DNA of 64,000 nt from Paenibacillus azoreducens (GTDB lineage: Bacteria; Bacillota; Bacilli; Paenibacillales; Paenibacillaceae), in contig NZ_AP025343.1 in NCBI RefSeq assembly GCF_021654775.1, positions 7,160,001 through 7,224,000 of the forward strand. Reading direction: 5' to 3'. How positions within the stretch are numbered: position 1 is the first letter of the stretch; each line of letters begins with the position of its first letter. The notes under the pieces were generated by a model that saw nothing but the letters and a program-made list of their open reading frames with translations, did not search any database and was not told where the DNA came from. Shown here piece after piece: positions 56,964 to 64,000 of this stretch. The translations under genes and the position numbers were made by a program.

Positions 56964-57938
56964 CTATCCTTCCAAACCGATCAAAAATTGTTCAAGACAA
57001 AGTTGGCCGTTCACATTGTAGCGCAATTTTTTCCGGCACTCTGCGGCCATGTCCATATAGGAGACCCATTGTGCTGTGCTGCGGGATGAGGCATATGTGG
57101 ATAAGAACTCCAACTGATCTATGAAAACGATACTTTCGTGCTTACCGTATTGTACGTAAAGCATATCTTTGAACCACAAATGAAACAAACTTAACAGTAA
57201 ATCCAGATGATCGGAAAGTCCGGCTTTGAACACCTTCTGCCCTGCGGTCACCAGGGCGGAGCTGCCGCGTCCGAGAGCTTCCTTCCCTAATTGTAACACT
57301 ACGTTTCTAATTTCTGCAAACCAATTCTGCTCAATCAATTCGCGGCAGCCGTCCAGTCCAGAGGATAGATGCACGGCACAGCGGGCAAGGAGCGGAGGGT
57401 GTCCCTCATCAACCAGCTGCTGCAGCATATGAGCCGGGTTCAATGAAAAAAAAGGAACAGTCTGGGCGCGCGATTGAATCGTCGGCAGCAATGCCTGTCC
57501 ATTTTCGGTGATCAACACGGCAACAGCCGGCAGCGGAGGCTCCTCTAGAAACTTGAGCAAACTGTTGGCCGCCTGAACAGTCATGGTATCTGCATGATCA
57601 ATAATATATACTTTCGGATTCTTCGATTCCGAACGATAGGAAAAGACCCGCTGCAGTTCGCGGATCTGATCTATTTTAATGGAAGAACCGTCGGGAGCGA
57701 GGAGATGAAGATCGGGGTGATTGCCGTGCTCTACCTTTCGGCATTCGAGACAATGTCCGCAGGCGTCATCTTTGCTTTCGGTACAAAACAGTGCTTGCGC
57801 AAAGGCAAGCGCCGTCTTCATCTGCCCACTCCCGGCGGGTCCGCTGAAAATGTAAGCATGGCTGACGGAATCGCTGCGAAGCGCATTTTGCAATAGCTTC
57901 TTCGCCGCATCCTGTCCCATAATATCCTGAAAAGACAT
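56964..57938 (-). CDS. holB: DNA polymerase III delta-prime subunit
   Basis: HolB is the stator subunit of the clamp loader. The AAA-type fold shows SFQDIMGQDAAKKLLQNAL, a degenerate P-loop GPAGSGQMKTALAFA, the zinc module CGHCLECRKVEHGNHPD, and KFLEEPP. Delta-prime subunits do not need ATP hydrolysis, so a weak P-loop is expected. The ATG at 57938 (324 aa) has GAGAGG upstream. It lies between yaaR and ricT as in B. subtilis. Confidence 0.93.
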   Translation of the reverse strand: MSFQDIMGQDAAKKLLQNALRSDSVSHAYIFSGPAGSGQMKTALAFAQALFCTESKDDACGHCLECRKVEHGNHPDLHLLAPDGSSIKIDQIRELQRVFSYRSESKNPKVYIIDHADTMTVQAANSLLKFLEEPPLPAVAVLITENGQALLPTIQSRAQTVPFFSLNPAHMLQQLVDEGHPPLLARCAVHLSSGLDGCRELIEQNWFAEIRNVVLQLGKEALGRGSSALVTAGQKVFKAGLSDHLDLLLSLFHLWFKDMLYVQYGKHESIVFIDQLEFLSTYASSRSTAQWVSYMDMAAECRKKLRYNVNGQLCLEQFLIGLEG

Positions 57939-58036
57939 ATTTCCTCTCTTCCTTAAGACCAGCAATGATGGCCCGAGTGATTGCTTCCATGCTTTAGTGT
58001 ATCACACTAAAGATGATTATGTTCATTCCTATTTCT

Positions 58037-58480
58037 TCAAAACGCAAGATTGATCAGCATTCCTCGGATTTCGCCGATGCGCTGCAGCAGTTCAATTTTC
58101 CCCTGTTCGCTTTCCAGCAAATCATCGGCCATCCCCAGCAAAGCGGCGTCAATTTCATCAATTAATTTATAGCGTTTTCCCCGTCCGCGCCGGTCCCAGC
58201 CCCTCGCTTCCTTCATGGTAACGCCGCGCCTTACGGTATCTTCCAAAAACCGTTTTACCATCATGCGATAAGCTTTAAGCTCGCGGATGGTCATGGAACG
58301 GGCCAAGCGGTCTCCTTGCATTTGAATTTCCTTGAAACGCCTGTCGAGTTCCTCACTGGAAGCATTCTGCGTCTGCTGCTGCATCACATCAAGGAAGGAT
58401 TTTTGCTGTACGGGTTTGGTTGAGCCATCCGTTACCGGAAGTTCGCTTTTAATGGGTCTAAACCCCGGATTGATTTTCAC
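58037..58480 (-). CDS. yaaR: YaaR family protein (DUF327)
   Basis: A 147-residue helical protein of unknown function. Conserved features are RFKEIQMQGDRLARSMTIRE, YRMMVKRFLEDTVRRG, and RGRGKRYKLIDEIDAALLGM. There is no signal peptide or membrane helix. The start is GTG at 58480 with AGGAGA upstream. It is always found between darA and holB in related genomes, so a link to either c-di-AMP sensing or replication is possible but unproven. Confidence 0.92.
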   Translation of the reverse strand: MKINPGFRPIKSELPVTDGSTKPVQQKSFLDVMQQQTQNASSEELDRRFKEIQMQGDRLARSMTIRELKAYRMMVKRFLEDTVRRGVTMKEARGWDRRGRGKRYKLIDEIDAALLGMADDLLESEQGKIELLQRIGEIRGMLINLAF

Positions 58481-58588
58481 GATAATCTCCTGCCTTTATT
58501 GCCGGGAATGGTTGATTCTGATATCGATAATGGGTCATTCAATAAACCCGGACCTTCAAATGATTATATTTTCGAATAGACCAAGCGA

Positions 58589-59425
<837 letters not shown>

Positions 59426-60070
59426 TCAAAAATCCTTTAAAATACGTTCTTCCAGACTACGAATAATGTCCCGTTCGACATTTTCAATCGTCTGTGAGGC
59501 ATCAATAACCACGATCCGATCCGGAAAGCGCTCCACAAGTTTCATGTAGCCTTCCCGCACTTTATGATGAAAGGGCAGTCCTTCCAGATCCAAGCGGTTT
59601 ACCTCCCGTTCCTTGCTGGCGGCAATGCGTGCCATTCCAATCTCCGGCTCGATATCAAGGTAAAAGGTGAGCTGAGGCATTCGGTCATGGATCGCAAATT
59701 GATTGATGCTCCATACCTGATCCACTCCGATTCCCCGAGCATACCCCTGATAAACGAGGCTGCTGTCCACAAACCGGTCACACAGCACCAATTTGCCTTC
59801 GGCCAGCGCCGGTTCGACCCGTTCCGCCAAATGCTGGCTTCGCGAAGCCGCATACAGCAAAGCCTCGGTACGAGCATCCATCGCCGTGTGACTGGGATTC
59901 AATATAATCTCGCGGATTTTCTCGGCGATTTCAATTCCTCCAGGCTCGCGTGTAATAATATGCGGAATCGGGCGGTTTTCCAAATAGGTTTTTAGTCTAT
60001 CGATGACTGTCGTTTTTCCGGATCCATCTCCTCCCTCCAGCGTTACGAATATCCCCTGGCTCTTATTCAT
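59426..60070 (-). CDS. tmk: Thymidylate kinase
   Basis: Tmk makes dTDP from dTMP and ATP. The 214-residue protein has the P-loop [18 protein letters not shown] at residue 10, TREPGG, and [17 protein letters not shown] chose the ATG at 60070, where AGGAG is well placed; the frame continues upstream to 60142 only inside yaaO. The start overlaps the yaaO stop by 4 bp (ATGA). The B. subtilis order yaaO-tmk is the same. Confidence 0.96.
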   Translation of the reverse strand: MNKSQGIFVTLEGGDGSGKTTVIDRLKTYLENRPIPHIITREPGGIEIAEKIREIILNPSHTAMDARTEALLYAASRSQHLAERVEPALAEGKLVLCDRFVDSSLVYQGYARGIGVDQVWSINQFAIHDRMPQLTFYLDIEPEIGMARIAASKEREVNRLDLEGLPFHHKVREGYMKLVERFPDRIVVIDASQTIENVERDIIRSLEERILKDF

Positions 60071-61671
60071 TCCATATTCTCCTGTTCTGGTGTTTTGTAT
60101 ACAAGTATCGTGCCGAGTTTCGGATCCTGTGCACCCTGACATTTAGCCCCGGCCTTTGCAAGTCCTTGCAGCCCGCAAGCCGCCGTTTCGGTTATTCGCT
60201 CTCCCGGATAGAGGATCGGTATGCCCGGCGGATACGGAATGATCATTTCGGCCGCTATTCTGCCCGAACTGGATTGAAGCGAAACTGCTTCCACCTCATC
60301 CGGCTTCAGGGGGATCAAGTTGAAGGATACAGGCTCTGAAAAATCGGTCCCGGCAAAATTGTTCCACGTGGAAAATTCGACAAAATCACTTTTTTCGTTC
60401 TTTACAGCTGGAGAGCTTTGACCAGGGTTGCTGACCGCATTTGCCTTTGCTGACGGTAAAGGCTGGGCATTCGCCTTCTCTACAGATATATGCGCAAGAG
60501 CCGCCAAAAGGTGACGGGTATCCTCTTCCGTCGACCCTAAACTGTAGAGCAGGACCACGTACCGGTCATCGCTCATTTCAGGTATGCAGCCGCAGGCTTC
60601 CAGCCTCCGCTGCAGCTCGTAGCCGCTCAGGACCCCGGTGCGGTCATATATGACCACCTTGAAGGGGTCCTGCGTTGTATACGCCGCCGAGGCCGCGCCG
60701 GCGGCTGCATCACGCTGCTGCTCCTGCGGGTGCAGCAGCCCAAAGCGCGGCAGCTCCGCCAGGCCGCGCTTTAGTGCTTCCACGGCGGCAAGCCCCGCCG
60801 TGAAAGCCGCGGCGCCCTGCATATGCAGGAGGCGCCGCGCCAGGTCCAGCGAGCCCATCACGGGATACGATGGGCTCGAGCTTTGCACCATGGCGAGCCG
60901 CTGGCGGAGCAGTCCGCGGTTTATGCGCGGACCCTGCACATGCAGCATGGCTCCCATGGTGAGCGCGGCCAGCATCTTGTGCGTCGACTGCACGACGACG
61001 TCCGCGCCGCTGGCCAATGCGCTTGCGGGCAGCTGTGGATGCTGCCCGTAATGGGCGCCGTGCGCTTCGTCTACCAGCAGCGGCACACCGTGCCGGTGGC
61101 AGACTTTCGCAAGCGGCGCCAAATCCGTTCCCATGCCGTAGTAATTCGGCATGGTGATGAGCACGCCTTTGGCCGCCGGATACGCGGCTAATGCGGCAGC
61201 AATTGCTTCGGCTGCGGGCGCCGTCGCAAGCCCGCTGCCTTCATCGAGCTGCGGCTGCAGAAATACCGCCTTCGCACCCGCTAGCATCAAACCATTCAAT
61301 ACGGACTTATGTACGTTCCGCTGCACCAACAAAATATCTCCCGGATGTGCACATACCGTCAAAATCATCGCCAGATTACCGGATGTACTGCCCCCCACCA
61401 GAAAGAAACTGTCCTCTGCACCGAAACATTCCGCCGCCAATCGCTGCGCATCACGGATGATACCTTCCGGATGATGAAGATCATCTGTGCCGGTAATTTC
61501 CGTTACATCCGCTTCCATGATCTGTTCCAGGAAACCTGCCCCTCCATGTGGGGCATAGGCTCTGCCTTTTTTATGCCCCGGTACATGAAAGGAAGCCTGT
61601 CTGCTGCTTTTATATTGATATAACGCCTCATACAAAGGCGCATGATCTTTTCGCCCTTTTTCTCGATCCAT
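60067..61671 (-). CDS. yaaO: Orn/Lys/Arg decarboxylase family protein (YaaO-like)
   Basis: A PLP-dependent decarboxylase (fold type I) of about 534 residues. [11 protein letters not shown] and [12 protein letters not shown] lie near the N-terminus, [13 protein letters not shown] in the cofactor site, [12 protein letters not shown] carries the PLP aspartate, and the lysine is in QSTHKML. The C-terminal [14 protein letters not shown] is typical of the family. The substrate is uncertain: arginine, lysine or ornithine; biosynthetic use in polyamines is possible. The ATG at 61671 follows a GTG at 61674. The region 60680-61260 is much more GC-rich than the rest. Confidence 0.92.
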   Translation of the reverse strand: MDREKGRKDHAPLYEALYQYKSSRQASFHVPGHKKGRAYAPHGGAGFLEQIMEADVTEITGTDDLHHPEGIIRDAQRLAAECFGAEDSFFLVGGSTSGNLAMILTVCAHPGDILLVQRNVHKSVLNGLMLAGAKAVFLQPQLDEGSGLATAPAAEAIAAALAAYPAAKGVLITMPNYYGMGTDLAPLAKVCHRHGVPLLVDEAHGAHYGQHPQLPASALASGADVVVQSTHKMLAALTMGAMLHVQGPRINRGLLRQRLAMVQSSSPSYPVMGSLDLARRLLHMQGAAAFTAGLAAVEALKRGLAELPRFGLLHPQEQQRDAAAGAASAAYTTQDPFKVVIYDRTGVLSGYELQRRLEACGCIPEMSDDRYVVLLYSLGSTEEDTRHLLAALAHISVEKANAQPLPSAKANAVSNPGQSSPAVKNEKSDFVEFSTWNNFAGTDFSEPVSFNLIPLKPDEVEAVSLQSSSGRIAAEMIIPYPPGIPILYPGERITETAACGLQGLAKAGAKCQGAQDPKLGTILVYKTPEQENME

Positions 61672-61910
61672 CACTTATTCGATTCCTTCCGGTTCAATCT
61701 TCTACCCTATTTTAACGTATATTGAACCATCCGGCTAATAGAAAGGACTTGTGCCTTCGACACTTTTTACGAAGTACATATCGCCATCAACGGCATTTTT
61801 CATTTTCGCCGTGAACAAAAAAGGGCAAGCATTCAGCCGGCCCCTCCTTCTTCCACAAATAGGTGCAGAAGCATAAGTATTCACTATTGGGAATTGCAAG
61901 ACATTTTGGT

Positions 61911-62096
61911 TCAAACATGTGTCTGCATGCTGATTTGTCTCATTTGATGAATAAAATAATTATATTTTGCATCACCGGCATCCGTATGAACCATTTCAGA
62001 TTCACAATCCTCGCAAATAAACTGAGACAGGATTGTAATACCTTCTGTTTTCGTTAGCCCGCAGATAATACAGACGTGTTCGGTATGATCTTCCAT
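61911..62096 (-). CDS. csfB: Anti-sigma factor CsfB (Gin)
   Basis: CsfB/Gin inhibits sigma G before engulfment ends, and sigma E in the forespore. The 61-residue protein has two CxxC pairs, VCIICGLTKTEGI and FICEDCESEMV, which bind zinc. DAKYNYFIHQMRQI near the C-terminus matches the family pattern. The ATG at 62096 has GGTGG eight bases upstream; a frame to 62108 exists. It precedes yaaO; xpaC and yaaN, found between them in B. subtilis, are absent. The 235-bp gap to yaaO holds a weak GC hairpin near 61835 and nothing else. Confidence 0.92.
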   Translation of the reverse strand: MEDHTEHVCIICGLTKTEGITILSQFICEDCESEMVHTDAGDAKYNYFIHQMRQISMQTHV

Positions 62097-62305
62097 CAAC
62101 CATCCCACCTTGTTTCTTTGATTACTATGAAGTATGGCTCATTTTCTATTATTTTAAACCCTTTCATAGTTGTTTCATATCTCTTATGACCTACATCATT
62201 CATATTCAGCTGAGACTTTACGCGTGTTTGTACCGAAAAACTTAAAAAAAAACTATCAAACAGCCGATATATGAAATAAAGACCGTAAGGGGGACAGCTT
62301 TTTCT

Positions 62306-62830
62306 ATGGCTGATGAAAATAATACTAACGCTACCTTTTATCACTATAAATTAATTAAAAGGATTCCTGTCACGCGGCTTTTGGTCCGCTGCTACCTCCT
62401 TCTTCCCTATATCGCATTGATAGCAGAAATATTTCTGTTCTCCTGGATGAGTATGTTCTATTTTACGTTGGCAGCACCGCTCGTCTTATGGATTCATTAT
62501 GTTATCTCGCGGTCGGTATTGCTATTATCCGGATCCTCTTATCACAAACGGTGGAAATTTTCCATGCAACTACCTTGGATTGGATATATCACCGATCAAC
62601 ACATCAGTTTCCGGTTATTTCGCAAGGTGTATACATATATTACGGGTGTCGGCCTTCTGCTCTTTCTCATTTTTATGTTTTTGTCTCCCCTTGCCTTTGT
62701 GGTATCTTTGCTGTTTTGGCATTTCTGGCTGCTGCTTCCGCGCTTTTACGCTTATGCACGACTTGCCGGACTACGCAAGGATGGCATGATCAAATTCAAC
62801 AATCAGGATATCTCCTATTATAAACAATGA
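62306..62830 (+). CDS. Unrecognised membrane protein, plus strand
   Basis: I do not recognise this gene. The 174 residues include about four membrane helices: LVRCYLLLPYIALIAEIFLF, SMFYFTLAAPLVLWIHYVIS, YITGVGLLLFLIFMFLSPLA and VVSLLFWHFWLLL. Basic residues lie between helices 2 and 3 (SSYHKRWKFS). AAGGGGG lies 12 bases before the ATG. It is transcribed divergently from csfB and against most neighbours. A transport or sporulation role cannot be inferred. Its codon use looks like its neighbours. Confidence 0.7.
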   Translation: MADENNTNATFYHYKLIKRIPVTRLLVRCYLLLPYIALIAEIFLFSWMSMFYFTLAAPLVLWIHYVISRSVLLLSGSSYHKRWKFSMQLPWIGYITDQHISFRLFRKVYTYITGVGLLLFLIFMFLSPLAFVVSLLFWHFWLLLPRFYAYARLAGLRKDGMIKFNNQDISYYKQ

Positions 62831-62963
62831 TATCGACACATTTGACTTATCCACAAAACGGCTTCCGATTCGTCGTTGTGTCCTTCTGCACACAGGTTAG
62901 AAACGCCAGAAGGCTCGACCTACTTCGCCAGCCGGACATCGCACCATGTATAAGTCGCACATC

Positions 62964-63052
62964 TAAAATAACCCCACAAAGTGACGTGTAGCCTTTGAAG
63001 CTTATTCCGATTACTTTGCGGGGACCCCGGAAGTTTATACTTTATGATATGT
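62964..63052. repeat. Family 1 short form, copy F, with family 2 flank
   Basis: AAAATAACCCCACAAAG joins directly to TGACGTGTAGCC, then CTTATTCCGATTACTTTGCGGGG and AAGTTTATACTTTATGATATG. The inner two-hairpin segment is missing exactly as in copy E. It lies between the plus-strand membrane protein and the lipoprotein terminator. Confidence 0.75.
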
Positions 63053-63090
63053 TAAAAAAAGACCTGCATCCACAGATGCGGGTCTTTATG
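63053..63090 (-). terminator. Terminator of the lipoprotein gene
   Basis: Minus-strand AAAGACCCGCATC and GATGCAGGTCTTT arms are followed by seven T residues at the end of the gene. Confidence 0.9.
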
Positions 63091-63505
63091 GTTTTGTTGA
63101 GTCACTGCTTTTCACGGCCGCCTTGCCTTTCGGAAGGACGGTCACCGTAAAATAGTTATCATGAATTGTTAAATGAACGATTCGATTTTGTTTTTCAAAT
63201 ACTTTGGAAGTCCCCTCGGATTCTTCTTCGTTTTCTTTCCATCCCCACTCTTTGATTTTTTCCAAATAAGCTTCGGGGAAAGTGTCACTTTCCTTCAGGC
63301 CATCCATTGAATATCGGACATAATCTATTTTATTGTTACCTACATTACGATCAGTTCGATTTGCTTCCTTTGGCACGGGAAAAGTCTTCTCATTCGCTGC
63401 ACCATCAAAAGATGTCCAGGACGGCTGAGACTTACCACACCCTACGAGCAAAATAGTGACGATACCCAACAAAAGAAGAGCATGCAGCCAAGATCGTTTG
63501 CGCAT
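63086..63505 (-). CDS. Hypothetical lipoprotein
   Basis: A 139-residue exported protein with a clear lipoprotein signal: basic MRKRSW, hydrophobic LHALLLLGIVTILL and lipobox LVGC with the lipidated cysteine at residue 23. The mature part is short, charged and has DYVRYSMDGLKESDTFPEAYLEKIKEWGW, given here as a region at about residues 60-90, and ends with a probable beta strand IVHLTIHDNYFTVTVLP. AGAAGGAGGA precedes the ATG. No family is recognised. It is the first minus-strand gene after the 5S rRNA. Confidence 0.82.
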   Translation of the reverse strand: MRKRSWLHALLLLGIVTILLVGCGKSQPSWTSFDGAANEKTFPVPKEANRTDRNVGNNKIDYVRYSMDGLKESDTFPEAYLEKIKEWGWKENEEESEGTSKVFEKQNRIVHLTIHDNYFTVTVLPKGKAAVKSSDSTKP

Positions 63506-63773
63506 GTATGTCCTCCTTCTTCCAAGATCGTTTCCTATAAATACTTAAACGCACCTCCTGACATGTACACTCCATATTATACTTACTACTTTTAGCCTGC
63601 TGGTAACAAAAATGTCACTTTATAAAGCTCAATTTAAAGCGGACTATTAACAATTTCAATCATAATTCCGAGATGCAAAATACCTCCCTGAGTCATTCCA
63701 ATCATAAAACATCGTATCTCCTTCTCTTATCGGAAGTTCAACTTTCAATAAAAAAGTCTTCTGTCTGTGTAAA

Positions 63774-63813
63774 ATAAAAAAACCACCGTCGATTATACAT
63801 CAACAGTGGTCCT
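63774..63813 (-). terminator. Terminator of the rRNA operon
   Basis: Minus-strand ACCACTGTTGAT and ATCGACGGTGGT pair over 12 bp with two G-U pairs and are followed by seven T residues. It lies directly after the 5S gene. The 270-bp gap to the lipoprotein gene holds AT-rich sequence with no gene. Confidence 0.92.
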
Positions 63814-63816
63814 TCG

Positions 63817-63933
63817 CTTGGCAACGTCCTACTCTCCCAGGACCCTTCGGTCCAAGTACCATCGGCGCTGGAGGGCTTAACGGTCGTGTTCGGGATGGGT
63901 ACGCGTGGAACCCCTCCGCCATCGCCACCAAAC
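63817..63933 (-). rRNA. rrf: 5S ribosomal RNA
   Basis: Read on the minus strand, it starts TTTGGTGGCGATGGCGGAGG and ends GGGAGAGTAGGACGTTGCCA. The internal CCATCCCGAACACG and GTTAAGCCCTCCAGCGCC are near-universal 5S sequence. The size is about 117 nt. The gene would close a 16S-23S-5S operon beyond the right end. RNase M5, which matures 5S, is encoded at 48331. Confidence 0.97.
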
Positions 63934-64000
63934 GATTCAAGTGTTTGATCACCTGAAAACTAGATACGAAACGTTTTGCGTTTTAATTCTCCGTAGCATT

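Noticed and set aside
56964..57938. Altered P-loop in HolB as a sign of inactivation
   Set aside because: Delta-prime subunits commonly lack a functional ATP site, so the degenerate GPAGSGQMKT is expected.

Overview
The window looks like a chromosomal segment of an endospore-forming Firmicute close to Paenibacillus. It carries many sporulation genes (spoIIE, spoVG, spoVT, sspF, yabG, yabP, yabQ, fin, csfB). Its gene order closely follows the Bacillus subtilis csfB-to-lysS block next to the origin-proximal rRNA operons. Moderate GC content and dispersed palindromic repeats point to Paenibacillaceae, but that placement is inference. Almost every gene is on the minus strand, so transcription runs from the right end to the left. 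The right end is a 5S rRNA gene with its terminator, so a 16S-23S-5S operon probably continues beyond the window. The left end holds the tail of a plus-strand TetR-type regulator.

Reading in the direction of transcription: a lipoprotein and csfB; a decarboxylase (yaaO) with tmk; darA, yaaR, holB, ricT, yabA, trmN6 and rsmI; plus-strand abrB facing an HD-domain phosphohydrolase; tatD; a cell-wall protein (yabE) behind a c-di-AMP (ydaO-type) riboswitch; rnmV, rsmA and yabG; veg, sspF, ispE, purR, spoVG, glmU, prs, pth, fin, mfd and prsA; spoVT, the flippase yabM, mazG, a HU gene, rqcP, yabP, yabQ, divIC and yabR; spoIIE with its Spo0A-type promoter, yabS and the kinase yabT; tilS, hpt and ftsH; nadA-nadB-nadC with coaX, hslO and a PrsA-like isomerase; cysK; the folate cluster pabB-pabA-pabC-folP-folB-folK with a small HTH regulator and dusB; greA and lysS.

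The genes form several working groups. These are folate and p-aminobenzoate synthesis, de novo NAD plus the first CoA step, tRNA and rRNA maturation (TilS, DusB, RsmA, RsmI, TrmN6, RNase M5, Pth), precursor supply (Prs, GlmU, IspE, Hpt, Tmk), and sporulation control (AbrB, SpoVG, SpoIIE, Fin, CsfB, SpoVT). Differences from B. subtilis include nadABC between ftsH and coaX, prsA behind mfd, a HU gene beside rqcP, greA between dusB and lysS, and an HD-domain gene where metS sits. No gene is seen for yabJ, ctc, metS, yazA, or xpaC-yaaN.

I did not see an undescribed multi-gene system such as a defence island, biosynthetic cluster, prophage or CRISPR. The least explained material is non-coding: a six-copy multi-hairpin repeat family bounded by CCCCRCAAAG/CTTTGCGGGG, a second motif recurring just after terminators, a MITE-like element, and a perfect inverted pair of Spo0A boxes between the HD gene and abrB.
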